Shown: piece after piece, positions 19,298-28,799 of the stretch | How positions within the stretch are numbered: position 1 is the stretch's first letter | Layout of the letters: each line of letters opens with the position of its first letter | Assembly (NCBI GenBank): GCA_965222725.1 | Contig: OZ244969.1 | Coordinates: 4,526,001 to 4,590,000 of the forward strand | DNA from: GCA-2748575 sp965222725 | GTDB lineage: Bacteria > Pseudomonadota > Gammaproteobacteria > Pseudomonadales > Ketobacteraceae | Direction: 5' to 3' | DNA length: 64,000 nt | Made by a program: the position numbers and the translations under genes | Notes under the pieces: model-generated | Told to the model about the DNA's origin: nothing | Database searches by the model: none | The model's input: only the letters and a program-made list of their open reading frames with translations

Positions 19298-21739
19298 TCA
19301 GCCAGTACCGGTTTTATTCTGATTATGTGGTTTGGGATCCAGCAAACGCGGTGTTTCAATGCCATATCCCTGCGCATAATCCACACCGATTTCACGCAGC
19401 AATGCCATGGTTTCCTCGTTTTCCACGTATTCGGCAATAGTCTTGCGATTCATCACATGGCCTACTTCGTTGATGGATTTCACCATAGCCAGATCGATAG
19501 GATCATCGGCAATTTTACTGACAAAGCTGCCATCAATTTTCAGAAAATCCACCGGTAGTGTTTTTAGATACCCGTAAGAGGAAAAACCGGTACCAAAGTC
19601 ATCCAGGGAAAACATACAACCCATACGCTTGAAGCGTTCAATAAACCGCAGCGTATTGGTCATATTGTTAATGGCCATAGTCTCGGTGATTTCAAAACAG
19701 ATTTTCTGACCAGGCACGTGGTAGCGATCAAAACATTCATCCACGTAATTCATAAAGCCTTCGTCACCGATGGAGTGCCCGGACAGGTTGATGGAAAACA
19801 ACGACACCCCTTTGGTGCGATGCAGGTTGATCTCGATCCACTGAAAGGCATGCTTCACAACCCAGCGATCAATCTCCGGCATCAGATTATAACGCTCCGC
19901 AGCCGGAATAAAATCGCCGGGAGCGATCAGTGAACCATCATCATCGAGCATCCTGATCAGCAATTCATAATGCAGATCCACCTCTTCGGCAGATTGCTGC
20001 GTCGGACAAATCTTCTGGTAACTCAGCACAAAGCGGCCGTTTTCCAGGGCATGGTTGATTTTACTGAACCAGCGCAGCTCGTCCTGTTTTCTGGCCAGGG
20101 TTTCCTGTTCTTCATCGTAAATCTGAACCCGGTTGGAACCGTTATCCTTGGCCACCTGCACTACCGAGCCCGCATCCACCAGCAGTTTATCGACCGATTC
20201 AACGCTTTGATCCACCAGCACTACACCAATGGATGCCCCGATCTTGAACACTTTGCCGTCATAGGTGAAACGATAGGATTTAACTTTTTTCAGCAAACTG
20301 TGGGCAATTCGTGCAGCTGCATCCGCACCGCAGTTTTCGAGCAAAATACCGAATTCATCCCCGCCGATTCTGGCTACCACATCATCTGCACGCACCAGAC
20401 TGCTGGTCATATTTGCGACTTCCGCCAGCAGCATATCACCGGCCGTATGACCACAGCTGTCGTTTACCACATGAAACTGGTCCAGATCCACCAACAACAA
20501 GGCGTGAAAGCCTTCTGAAGTTTTCGCCTGCTTGATGCTCGCTGCCAAACGGGCGCGAAACGCCTGCCGGTTTAAAAGTTTGGTGATGGGATCCAGGTTT
20601 TTATGCTGTTTGATTTGCTCCAGCAGCTGCCTGGACTCGGACACATCATGGAAAATCACAATAAAGCCGCTGATCACCTCATCACTGACAATAGGCGTTA
20701 ACGTAAAGCGTATCCAGAATTCCTCACCCGCCTTGTTGATCAGCAGACTTGCCGCATCTGATTCAAAGGCAGAGGTATTGTCACGGCAGTTTTCTATTAA
20801 TTGCTGAACCGAATCAAAACGCTCGCAGTCCGGTGTGAACACCTCATCCACTGAACGCTGAAAATAGTCCGCATCCCAACCGGTAATGCGCTTTGCCGTG
20901 GGGTTAAGGCTGATCACATTACCCCGCTGATCGGTGGTGATCACGCCTTCGCGAATGCTGTTCAACGCCAGCATGGAACGGCTGCGTTCTTCAGCATTGG
21001 ATTCTTCATCGGATTGCAGATGCTCTGTGATCCGTTTCTGCTTGGTAATATCCCAATAGGACACCAGCATTTTGGTTTCTTTGGCATCAAGATCAGAATA
21101 CAGAGACATGTGCATCTGCACATCTCGCAGGCCGCCATCGAAACGACGGATTTTTATATTCTCATGGATATCGTTTTTGCCCTGAGCCAGCGCCAGCAAT
21201 AGATTGATGATTTCAGGATAGCATTCGGTGGGAATTATCTTTTCAAGCGCACTCAGGTATTCGGGATTGTGTTCTGCATCTACCGCTTCGCGAAAGGCAC
21301 TATTGCAATCCAGCACCGACACACTTGCCAGTGCGCGCTTCACTTCTTCTGGGTTTTTAAGGAGGTATTCCTTGATTTCGATGGGGTTGGAAGTTTGCCC
21401 CAGGCCATCCAGAAAGGCTTTTACCGATGTCCAGTCCTCGATACGCATGGGCGTGAGAGACAGGGAAAAAATTCTGACAAACTGTTCCTCTCTGCGGGCG
21501 ACGGCCTGCTTTTTTTCTTCCGCGTTTCGGGATTCCTGAATAAGCAAAGACACCGCTTTTTCCAGCGATGAACTGTCACCACCGGACAACCGCAAGCGCT
21601 GCTGCAGTGTCTCCCAGAGTTCGTCCGACAAAAAAACACCATTACCGCCATCGGGTAACGCGATTTGAACCGGTTCACCAGCTTGTGAAGACACCAGTTG
21701 TTCTAGTTGTTCAATGGTGCTGATTTTGCGCCGCTGCAT
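19298..21739 (-). CDS. PAS-GGDEF-EAL cyclic-di-GMP signalling protein
   Basis: Soluble 813-residue protein. PAS-like folds lie at about 85-235 and 245-375 (SIREGVITTDQRGNVISLNPTAKRITGW), then a GGDEF domain with LDPITKLLNRQAF and ARIGGDEFGILLE, then an EAL domain. The GGDEF motif is canonical, so cyclase activity is possible. The EAL motif reads YELLIR; its Glu is kept, as are FEITET, LDDFGTGFSSYGYLK, the catalytic-region KIDGSFV and AEYVENEE, so phosphodiesterase activity is also plausible. There are no membrane segments. The gene is convergent with the hybrid kinase, with a 29-bp gap. Which activity dominates cannot be read from sequence. Confidence 0.9.
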   Translation of the reverse strand: MQRRKISTIEQLEQLVSSQAGEPVQIALPDGGNGVFLSDELWETLQQRLRLSGGDSSSLEKAVSLLIQESRNAEEKKQAVARREEQFVRIFSLSLTPMRIEDWTSVKAFLDGLGQTSNPIEIKEYLLKNPEEVKRALASVSVLDCNSAFREAVDAEHNPEYLSALEKIIPTECYPEIINLLLALAQGKNDIHENIKIRRFDGGLRDVQMHMSLYSDLDAKETKMLVSYWDITKQKRITEHLQSDEESNAEERSRSMLALNSIREGVITTDQRGNVISLNPTAKRITGWDADYFQRSVDEVFTPDCERFDSVQQLIENCRDNTSAFESDAASLLINKAGEEFWIRFTLTPIVSDEVISGFIVIFHDVSESRQLLEQIKQHKNLDPITKLLNRQAFRARLAASIKQAKTSEGFHALLLVDLDQFHVVNDSCGHTAGDMLLAEVANMTSSLVRADDVVARIGGDEFGILLENCGADAAARIAHSLLKKVKSYRFTYDGKVFKIGASIGVVLVDQSVESVDKLLVDAGSVVQVAKDNGSNRVQIYDEEQETLARKQDELRWFSKINHALENGRFVLSYQKICPTQQSAEEVDLHYELLIRMLDDDGSLIAPGDFIPAAERYNLMPEIDRWVVKHAFQWIEINLHRTKGVSLFSINLSGHSIGDEGFMNYVDECFDRYHVPGQKICFEITETMAINNMTNTLRFIERFKRMGCMFSLDDFGTGFSSYGYLKTLPVDFLKIDGSFVSKIADDPIDLAMVKSINEVGHVMNRKTIAEYVENEETMALLREIGVDYAQGYGIETPRLLDPKPHNQNKTGTG

Positions 21740-21946
21740 TCATTCCGCCAGGACCAAGTGACATAGTGGCTTTACCTGCATGACCTTTATGGCGCCCTGC
21801 GGCACCTGATAAAGGCATAAAAGCCATTGATGTCAGTAATATGCGAACTTGGCCGTACTACTCAATCGGCTTAACTAAAGTTTAGATCAAGGGGGTCTAA
21901 ATGCTGATTAAATTACAAAAATATACAGTTTGTTTTACTTAGCTGG

Positions 21947-22861
21947 TTAGTTTTCCAGGCTGAAGTCAATAACATTCTGCCCGGCGCTGCCAACCGGCTT
22001 ACCCAAACTGATCTTTCCGGCACCCACCATGGTCCACTCACGGTGGTGCAGGCGCATATCCAGGCCGTCGTGGGCGCGTTTGCCCGGTGGGGTGGTGATA
22101 TAGGTACCATTGGTGCTGTGATCGATAATAACGAACTCACCCAGGCGGGCTTCGATGCGCAAATGGGACCGGGATGCCGTGTCTATGGGTAACACCAGAT
22201 TGCAGTGTTCGCCCCGGCCAATGACAAAAGGGGTGTTTCTGTCGGAAAGCTGGAGTTTTTTTGTGCCGTGAATCAGGGTGAGAATGCCGGTTTGCGGTTT
22301 GCGCTCCGGCACCTTGGTGGGAATAAAGATACTGGTGGCGTCATCTTCATTCCATACCACCTCCACCACATCCAGGGCTTCACTCTTCCCTTTAACCTTC
22401 ATTTCGCTGAATGGCCGGCATTTTTCCGCCAGCATCTTTTCCACATCGCTGACAGAACCATGGGTGGTAATGATCTGGCCGCCCTGTGCCAGTGACGCCA
22501 TACGTGCCGCCGTATTCACCGTATCCCCGTAGGGGTGCCCCTTATCGAGCTGGACATCGCCGCGATAAAAGCCAATCCGCACAAAAATACTGTGACCGTG
22601 AGACGTGGTGGTGGAAGAAAAGTAGTGCTGGATTTCACAGGCACATTCGATCGCGGCATCGCTGTCGCCAAAATAGGCCATGACTTCATCGCCTATGATT
22701 TCGACGACAACCCCACCGAAGGATTTCACTTTCTGGGAAATGGAACGCAGACTTTCAACCACACATTCGTGGGCCACCACATCACCCAGCTGCTCATATA
22801 GCCGCGTACTGCCTGCAATATCGGCAAAAAAGATCACCAGGTTTTTGGGTATTTGCGCCAT
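21947..22861 (-). CDS. Class III nucleotide cyclase fused to an FHA domain, with altered substrate residues
   Basis: A 304-residue soluble protein. Residues ~8-175 are a class III cyclase domain: metal-binding Asp14 (FFADIAGST) and Asp58 (IIGDEVMAYFG), and the transition-state pair Asn116 and Arg120 (GDTVNTAARM) are all present. The purine-specifying positions are unusual: where adenylate cyclases have Lys this protein has Glu54, as guanylate cyclases do, and where Asp or Thr is expected it has His109. Residues ~215-285 form an FHA domain (FVIGRGEHCNL, SRSHL, DHSTNGTYI) that would read phosphothreonine. The product, cAMP or cGMP, is therefore open. Next to the GGDEF-EAL gene on the same strand, 207 bp apart. 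Confidence 0.88.
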   Translation of the reverse strand: MAQIPKNLVIFFADIAGSTRLYEQLGDVVAHECVVESLRSISQKVKSFGGVVVEIIGDEVMAYFGDSDAAIECACEIQHYFSSTTTSHGHSIFVRIGFYRGDVQLDKGHPYGDTVNTAARMASLAQGGQIITTHGSVSDVEKMLAEKCRPFSEMKVKGKSEALDVVEVVWNEDDATSIFIPTKVPERKPQTGILTLIHGTKKLQLSDRNTPFVIGRGEHCNLVLPIDTASRSHLRIEARLGEFVIIDHSTNGTYITTPPGKRAHDGLDMRLHHREWTMVGAGKISLGKPVGSAGQNVIDFSLEN

Positions 22862-22975
22862 ATTCTGGAAGAGAGCCTTTGGAATTTTCCAGAAGTATAG
22901 ACCGAATTTTTGGTCTGTACTTCATTCACTTCTTAATTAATTGCTTGTTTTCTCTATAAAAAGCCTCAAAAAGCA

Positions 22976-22998
22976 AAAAGGGGCGTTAAGCCCCTTTT
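22976..22998 (-). terminator. Intrinsic terminator of ppsA
   Basis: Stem AAAAGGGGC/GCCCCTTTT with a 5-nt loop, 18 bp past the ppsA stop. Read on the minus strand it is followed by a T-rich run, as expected for ppsA; the + strand side is weaker. Confidence 0.8.
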
Positions 22999-23016
22999 CA
23001 CTGAATCCACACTGGA

Positions 23017-25386
23017 TTATTTCTCGACCTGTTCGCCGGCCAGATAAAACCAGGTATCCAATACCGAGTCCGGATTCAGGGAAACGCTGTCGATCCCCTT
23101 CTCCATCAGCCACTTGGCCAGATCCGGATGATCGGAAGGTCCCTGCCCGCAGATACCCACATACTTGTCGGCTGCGCGACAGGCATCTATGGCTTTTGCC
23201 AGCAAAGCTTTTACGGCAGGGTCACGCTCATCAAACAGATGAGACACGATACCTGAGTCACGATCCAGCCCCAGGGTCAGTTGGGTAAGGTCGTTGGAAC
23301 CAATGGAGAAGCCGTCGAAATGCTGCAGAAAATCTTCTGCCAGCAGCGCATTGGTGGGCAGCTCGCACATCATGATCACACGCAGGCCGTTCTCGCCACG
23401 CTTGAGGCCATTGTCATCCAGAAGTTTGATAACCTGTTCCGCTTCACCCACGGTGCGCACAAACGGCACCATGATTTCCACATTGTCCAGGGCCATCTCC
23501 TCGCGCACTTTCTTGAGTGCCCGGCATTCCAGCTCAAAGCAGTCACGGAAGCCGTCAGAGATATAGCGGGACGCCCCGCGGAAGCCCAGCATGGGGTTCT
23601 CTTCTTCCGGTTCGTAAAGCTTGCCGCCAATCAGGTTGGCGTACTCATTGGATTTGAAATCAGACAAGCGCACGATCACTTTCTTGGGATAGAAAGATGC
23701 GGCCAGGGTGGCGATACCTTCCACCAGTTTTTCGATATAGAAGTCCACCGGGCCTGCATAACCTGCGGTACGACGCTCAACCGCCTGCTTGATATCTTTA
23801 GGCAGACTGTCAAAGTTGAGCAGCGCCTTGGGGTGAACCCCGATCATGCGGTTGATAATAAATTCCAGACGGGCAAGGCCGATACCTTCATTGGGCAGGG
23901 ACTGGAAGTCGAAAGCCCGGTCCGGGTTACCCACATTCATCATGACTTTAAACGGCAGGCCCGGCATGGAATCAATGCTGTTACGCTGCACATCAAAGCC
24001 CAGGGCACCGTCGTAAACCATACCGGTGTCACCTTCGGCACAGGATACGGTGACTTCACGACCCTCTTCCACCAGATCAGTAGCATCGCCACAACCCACT
24101 ACCGCAGGAATACCCAGTTCGCGGGCAATAATCGCCGCGTGACAGGTGCGGCCACCACGGTTGGTGACAATGGCAGACGCCCGCTTCATGATGGGCTCCC
24201 AATCGGGGTCCGTCATATCTGTCACCAGCACATCGCCGGGCTGCACCTTATCCATTTCCCGCAGATTCATGACCAGCTTGGCAGGTCCACTGCCAATTTT
24301 GTGGCCGATGCTGCGGCCTTCCACAATCACCTTGCCTTTCTCTTTTAACAGGTAACGCTCCATCACGTTACTCTGGCGGCTTTTTACGGTTTCAGGACGG
24401 GCCTGCACAATATAGAGTTTGCCGTCGTCACCATCACGGGCCCATTCCACGTCCACCGGGTGGCCGTAATGTTTTTCGATAATGACGCACTGTTTTGCCA
24501 GTTCTGCCACTTCTTCATCGTTAATGGAAAACCGGCTGCGATCTTCTTTTTCCACATCCACAGTCTCTACGGACTTGCCGGGTTCCGCTGTGGCACCGTA
24601 AATCATCTTGATGGCTTTGGAGCCCAGGTTGCGGCGCAGTACGGCAGGTTTGCCGGCAGCCAGAGTCGGCTTGTGCACATAGAATTCGTCGGGGTTTACA
24701 GCACCCTGAACAACGGTCTCACCCAGGCCATAGGATGCTGTGATAAAGACCACATCACGGAAACCGGATTCGGTATCCAGGGAAAACATCACGCCGGAAG
24801 CACCGGTTTCGGAACGCACCATACGCTGAATACCGGCAGACAGGGCCACCTTGCTGTGTTCAAAACCCTGGTGCACCCGATAAGCGATGGCGCGGTCGTT
24901 AAACAGTGATGCAAACACCTCATGTATGGCATGAAGAGTTTCTTTTAAACCTTTGATATTCAGGAATGTTTCCTGCTGACCTGCGAAGGAGGCATCGGGA
25001 AGATCCTCAGCGGTAGCAGAAGAGCGCACAGCCACGGCAATTTCGCCGTCGCCCTGCATTTTTTGATAGGCTTCTGTGATGGCATCCTGGAGAGGTTTCT
25101 GGAAAGGTGTGTCCAGAACCCAGCCGCGGATTTTTTCACCGGTGGCTGCCAGTGCATTTACGTCGTTAACATCCAATTCGTCCAGCGCTTTATGGATTTT
25201 TGCGTCCAGACCGCTTTGTTCCAGAAACTCGCGATACGCATGTGCGGTAGTGGCGAAACCGCCAGGAACAGACACCCCCGCATCGGCCAGATTACTGATC
25301 ATTTCACCGAGTGATGCGTTTTTTCCGCCTACCCGTTCAACATCATCTTTACCCAGGTTCTCAAACCAAACGACGTATTCTTTCAA
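23017..25386 (-). CDS. ppsA: Phosphoenolpyruvate synthase (pyruvate, water dikinase)
   Basis: Converts pyruvate and ATP to phosphoenolpyruvate for gluconeogenesis. Three domains are evident: the N-terminal ATP-grasp part (VGGKNASLGEMI), the swivelling phosphohistidine domain with GGRTCHAAIIARELGIPAVV carrying the catalytic His, and the C-terminal PEP-utilising barrel (RVIMMCELPTN, GSNDLTQLTLGLDRDSG). I place the start at TTG 25386, with GGGAG seven bases before it, giving 789 residues starting MKEYVVWFENLG, close to the 792 of E. coli. A GTG 14 codons upstream lacks such a site. It is divergent from ppsR, whose product switches PpsA off and on by reversible phosphorylation. Confidence 0.96.
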   Translation of the reverse strand: MKEYVVWFENLGKDDVERVGGKNASLGEMISNLADAGVSVPGGFATTAHAYREFLEQSGLDAKIHKALDELDVNDVNALAATGEKIRGWVLDTPFQKPLQDAITEAYQKMQGDGEIAVAVRSSATAEDLPDASFAGQQETFLNIKGLKETLHAIHEVFASLFNDRAIAYRVHQGFEHSKVALSAGIQRMVRSETGASGVMFSLDTESGFRDVVFITASYGLGETVVQGAVNPDEFYVHKPTLAAGKPAVLRRNLGSKAIKMIYGATAEPGKSVETVDVEKEDRSRFSINDEEVAELAKQCVIIEKHYGHPVDVEWARDGDDGKLYIVQARPETVKSRQSNVMERYLLKEKGKVIVEGRSIGHKIGSGPAKLVMNLREMDKVQPGDVLVTDMTDPDWEPIMKRASAIVTNRGGRTCHAAIIARELGIPAVVGCGDATDLVEEGREVTVSCAEGDTGMVYDGALGFDVQRNSIDSMPGLPFKVMMNVGNPDRAFDFQSLPNEGIGLARLEFIINRMIGVHPKALLNFDSLPKDIKQAVERRTAGYAGPVDFYIEKLVEGIATLAASFYPKKVIVRLSDFKSNEYANLIGGKLYEPEEENPMLGFRGASRYISDGFRDCFELECRALKKVREEMALDNVEIMVPFVRTVGEAEQVIKLLDDNGLKRGENGLRVIMMCELPTNALLAEDFLQHFDGFSIGSNDLTQLTLGLDRDSGIVSHLFDERDPAVKALLAKAIDACRAADKYVGICGQGPSDHPDLAKWLMEKGIDSVSLNPDSVLDTWFYLAGEQVEK

Positions 25387-25607
25387 GGCTGATCTCCCTA
25401 CCTTGCTATGGTTGGATGTTAAGCGCACTTATGATGCACTGCCATTTTGGGGTTTGTCACCCCGTTTTAAAGGTGCGGGTACTGGTATTACCGACACCGT
25501 TAGAATTGTAGCCCGAGATTCTACTAAAATTGCCAAGAAAATACTCGTGATAATTCATTTTTCACGTTAAATTAATGGCTTACAGCTGCCACAGGAACGA
25601 GAACCTC

Positions 25608-26438
25608 ATGTCCACGATGAAGCGAACCGCATTTTTTATTTCCGATGGCACCGGGATCACTTCTGAAACCCTAGGCCGCAGCCTGCTGGCGCAGTTTAAC
25701 CGAATAGAATTCGAACAGATCACTATCCCTTACGTAGACAACGCTGATCTGGCCCGGGAGGTCGTGGCAAAAATCAACAAACAGGCGGAATCCGACGGCA
25801 TTGAGCCAGTGATTTTTGACACCATTGTCGACTCCTCGATCCGCGAAATTATCGCCAAAAGCAAAGGCATTCTGATCGACGTTTTCGGCTCCTTTCTGCA
25901 CCCTCTGGAACAGGCACTTGGCGTCAGTTCCTCGTATTCTGTGGGCAAATTCCATTCCATTGTTAACGATCAAAGTTACAAGATTCGTATTGATGCCGTG
26001 CACTTTGCCCTGGATAACGACGATGGCGCCCGCACCCGCCACTACGATCAGGCAGATGTGATTCTGATTGGTGTTTCCCGTTCCGGTAAAACGCCCACCT
26101 GCCTGTATCTGGCAATGCAGTTTGGTATCAAGGCCGCCAATTACCCCCTGACTGAGGATGATCTGGACGATATCCGGCTGCCCAAAGTGCTGCAGAACCA
26201 TCGTCATAAACTGTTTGGCCTAAGCATAGAACCGGAGCGCCTGTCAGCGATTCGTGAAGAACGCAAATCCAACAGCAAATACGCGTCTATCAATCAATGC
26301 ACCCAGGAAGTCCGTGGTGCAGAAGCCCTGTACAACCGTTTTGGTATTCCATTTATTAACAGTACCCATGCGTCAATCGAGGAAATCTCAACAAAAATAA
26401 TCTCGGGTGCAGGACTGCGTCGTCGCCTCAACTCGTGA
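25608..26438 (+). CDS. ppsR: PEP synthase regulatory protein (bifunctional kinase/phosphorylase, DUF299)
   Basis: ADP-dependent kinase and phosphate-dependent phosphorylase that inactivates and reactivates PpsA. The N-terminus RTAFFISDGTGITSETLGRS and the P-loop GVSRSGKTPTCLYLA are characteristic. Three in-frame ATGs lie close together (25575, 25608, 25617). I took 25608, which has AGGA upstream; most homologues begin at the equivalent of 25617 (MKRTAFFISDG). Divergence from ppsA across about 220 bp is the usual arrangement. pabB starts six bases after the stop, so the two may share a message, although pabB belongs to folate synthesis. Confidence 0.94.
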   Translation: MSTMKRTAFFISDGTGITSETLGRSLLAQFNRIEFEQITIPYVDNADLAREVVAKINKQAESDGIEPVIFDTIVDSSIREIIAKSKGILIDVFGSFLHPLEQALGVSSSYSVGKFHSIVNDQSYKIRIDAVHFALDNDDGARTRHYDQADVILIGVSRSGKTPTCLYLAMQFGIKAANYPLTEDDLDDIRLPKVLQNHRHKLFGLSIEPERLSAIREERKSNSKYASINQCTQEVRGAEALYNRFGIPFINSTHASIEEISTKIISGAGLRRRLNS

Positions 26439-26444
26439 TTTGCT

Positions 26445-27833
26445 ATGTCAGTCAGTGTTGCTGAAGTTCCCTATCAGCCGGATTCTGCGGTACTTTTCCA
26501 GGCGATAGCCCGGGAAGACTGGCCCGTGTGGCTGGATAGCGGCAGCCATTTTCCGGGTCACCAGGTGGATGTGCTGGCTGCCAATCCCGCCGTCAAGCTT
26601 ATTTATGACCCTGATGGTACGAGCTCCGACACCGAAACCAACATTGATAAAGACGCCACCTGCTGCAATAGCATTGACGATGCCTTCCGGCTGATTCAAA
26701 GCACCCTTGATCAATTTCAGCATCGGCAAAGCTACGGGCCCGGATGGTTGGGTTATTTATCCTACGACCTTTTCAGTGAATTCGAACCGTTAGCTCAACG
26801 GGAAAAGTCTTCCCTGATTCCCAAACTGGTGCTGGGTTTTTACGGTGTGGTGATCGTTAACAACCACCAGACACAAAAAACCCTGATCTATTCGGTAGCC
26901 GGGCAGCAAGCCTGGGCGGATGCGCTTTACCAGCAGCTTGGCAATACCCGTCAGCGAACTCAGCCAGCAAAGTCACTGCCGGAGTTCAGTCTGACCTCAA
27001 CTTTTGCTGCCCACACCCATCCCGATCACTATCAACGGCAATTTGAGCAGGTAAAAGATTACATCCTTGAAGGAGATTGTTATCAGGTAAACCTGACACA
27101 AGCCTTTTCCGCCGAATGCAGCGGTGTGGCGACTCAGGCTTACCTGTCACTCAGAGCCGCTCACCCGTCTCCCATGTCCGCCTATTTTTATCCTGGTGAG
27201 TTTGAAATTCTCAGCCTGTCACCGGAACGTTTTGTTCAAAAGCAAGGGGCGAGGATCGCCAGTTATCCCATCAAGGGCACACGCCCCAGAAGCACGAACA
27301 AAGCAAAGGATAACGCCCTGAAGCAGGCACTGAGCCAGAGCCAGAAAGATCGTGCTGAGAATGTCATGATTGTGGATCTGTTACGCAATGATCTGGGGCG
27401 GATATGCAAAACCGGTAGCGTGAAAACCACGCAATTGTTCAACGTCGAAAGCTTCCCCAATGTGCACCACCTGGTGAGTACCGTCGAAGGGCAGCTGAAG
27501 AGTAACACCCCCCTGCTCCGTATTTTTCAGGCAATTTTCCCGGGGGGATCTATTACCGGCGCACCAAAAATACGTGCAATGGAAATTATCGAAGAACTGG
27601 AGGAACACCGTCGCGGCATTTACTGCGGCTCCATGGTGTATTTTGGGGGTAACGGGGACTTTGACAGCAACATTGCCATCCGCACGCTGCTACGAAAAGG
27701 CCATCGGATTCACTGCTGGGGTGGCGGCGGAATCGTGGCCGATTCGCAATGCGACAACGAATATCAGGAGACCCTGGACAAGGTTGGCAGGCTGATGGCG
27801 ATTCTTGAAGAGAGCTTCGGACCTGAAGCCTGA
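26445..27833 (+). CDS. pabB: Aminodeoxychorismate synthase component I
   Basis: Joins glutamine-derived ammonia to chorismate for para-aminobenzoate and folate. The chorismate-binding domain fills residues ~190-455. ASYPIKGTRPRS contains the PIKGT Lys typical of PabB, where anthranilate synthases have PIAGT. Further motifs are MIVDLLRNDLGRIC, FPGGSITGAPKIRAMEI and GGGGIVADS. The length of 462 is typical of a stand-alone PabB without a PabA part. It starts six bases after ppsR ends with no strong ribosome-binding site, so translational coupling is likely. The next gene, thrH, faces it. Confidence 0.94.
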   Translation: MSVSVAEVPYQPDSAVLFQAIAREDWPVWLDSGSHFPGHQVDVLAANPAVKLIYDPDGTSSDTETNIDKDATCCNSIDDAFRLIQSTLDQFQHRQSYGPGWLGYLSYDLFSEFEPLAQREKSSLIPKLVLGFYGVVIVNNHQTQKTLIYSVAGQQAWADALYQQLGNTRQRTQPAKSLPEFSLTSTFAAHTHPDHYQRQFEQVKDYILEGDCYQVNLTQAFSAECSGVATQAYLSLRAAHPSPMSAYFYPGEFEILSLSPERFVQKQGARIASYPIKGTRPRSTNKAKDNALKQALSQSQKDRAENVMIVDLLRNDLGRICKTGSVKTTQLFNVESFPNVHHLVSTVEGQLKSNTPLLRIFQAIFPGGSITGAPKIRAMEIIEELEEHRRGIYCGSMVYFGGNGDFDSNIAIRTLLRKGHRIHCWGGGGIVADSQCDNEYQETLDKVGRLMAILEESFGPEA

Positions 27834-27858
27834 TAACGACTTACCTGATAACGACTTA
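27829..27858. repeat. Exact 15-bp tandem duplication over the pabB stop codon
   Basis: CCTGATAACGACTTA occurs twice in a row (27829-27843 and 27844-27858); the first copy contains the pabB TGA. It is probably replication slippage, with no evident function. Confidence 0.8.
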
Positions 27859-27864
27859 TTTGGA

Positions 27865-27891
27865 GCGTCACACCTGTATCCGGTATGACGC
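27865..27891. terminator. Hairpin between convergent pabB and thrH
   Basis: Arms GCGTCACACC and GGTATGACGC pair with one mismatch around TGTATCC. There is no T-tract on either side, so termination is uncertain, but the position between two convergent stops suggests it. Confidence 0.4.
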
Positions 27892-27912
27892 CCCCAATAT
27901 CTTTAGTAATTC

Positions 27913-28530
27913 TTAAAGCGTCAGGCTGCGATTAGACGCCTTGATAAATTCCTGTTTCAACTCATCGTATTCATGTACTGCAGGAAACTGCGGGAACTCC
28001 GCAATCACATTGTCGGGCGCCTTGAACAGAATGCCCGCCTCGGCTTCCGACAGCATGGTGGTGTCATTATAGGAATCGCCAGCGGCAATGACCCGGTAAT
28101 TCAAACCATGAAACGCCTGAACGGAAGCACGTTTGGGATCTTTCTGGCGCAGTACATAATCGGTAATCTCACCGGACTCCGCCACTTCCAGGCGGTGGCA
28201 AAACAGTGTTGGCCAACCCAGCTGCTTCATTAATGGTGCGGCAAACTCATAAAAGGTGTCGGACAGGATCACCACCTGAAATCTTTCCCGCAGCCAGTCC
28301 ACGAATTCCCTGGCCCCGGGAATCGGCGCCATGGTGTCAATCACTTCCTGGATTTCCGTCAAACCTAAGTTGTTTTCTTTCAGCAAACGCAGGCGTTGCT
28401 TCATAAGTACATCGTAATCCGGAATATCCCGTGTGGTCGCTTTCAGTTCCTCAATGCCGGTTTTTTCAGCAAAGTTAATCCAAATCTCTGGAATCAACAC
28501 CCCTTCCAGATCAAGACAAGCGATTTCCAC
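27913..28530 (-). CDS. thrH: Phosphoserine phosphatase/homoserine phosphotransferase
   Basis: HAD-superfamily enzyme of 205 residues. In P. aeruginosa ThrH removes phosphate from phosphoserine and can pass it to homoserine, linking serine and threonine synthesis. The nucleophile motif is CLDLEGVLIPEIW (DxE form, as in ThrH), motif II is VILSDTFYEF, and AAGDSYNDTTMLSEA is motif IV. Length and sequence match ThrH more than SerB, which carries an extra N-terminal domain. It is divergent from cysH by 269 bp, the same neighbour order as in Pseudomonas. Confidence 0.93.
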   Translation of the reverse strand: MEIACLDLEGVLIPEIWINFAEKTGIEELKATTRDIPDYDVLMKQRLRLLKENNLGLTEIQEVIDTMAPIPGAREFVDWLRERFQVVILSDTFYEFAAPLMKQLGWPTLFCHRLEVAESGEITDYVLRQKDPKRASVQAFHGLNYRVIAAGDSYNDTTMLSEAEAGILFKAPDNVIAEFPQFPAVHEYDELKQEFIKASNRSLTL

Positions 28531-28685
28531 GGTTTTTCTCCTGAATCAAGACGTCAAACAAAAGTGTGGCTACTACCACCTATTAAAGAGCGGCAACTCT
28601 AACCAGATTCGGTGCAGGTTGCAATTTGTATCTGGAACCCAGATACCACCTGAAACACCTGTATATGGATATAGCCATTCTTTCT

Positions 28686-28736
28686 AATAGAAGGGGCCCA
28701 GAATATTTCAGTTTCTGGCTCTTTTTTTGCTAGAAT
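28686..28736 (+). promoter_or_regulatory. Probable cysH promoter with an upstream AATAGAAG element
   Basis: A -10-like TAGAAT lies at 28731-28736, following a T-rich stretch, 63 bp before the cysH ATG. No strong -35 is visible, as expected for an activator-dependent promoter. At 28686-28693 AATAGAAG lies within TTCTAATAGAA, an 11-bp palindrome (28683-28693) at roughly -50 to -60. A longer version of this element recurs upstream of cysI and of the exported gene at 32942. CysB is the obvious candidate regulator, but the motif was not compared with a CysB matrix. Confidence 0.45.
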
Positions 28737-28799
28737 ACGCCGCCCATCAGAGAGAATGGCGTAAGTATTTGATTGCACAGCAGCAAGCGAGGAGTAAAC

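Noticed and set aside
23281..24348. A 355-codon frame antisense to ppsA
   Set aside because: It mirrors the highly conserved ppsA reading; the composition is that of a shadow frame (His/Gly/Phe-rich) without any domain.
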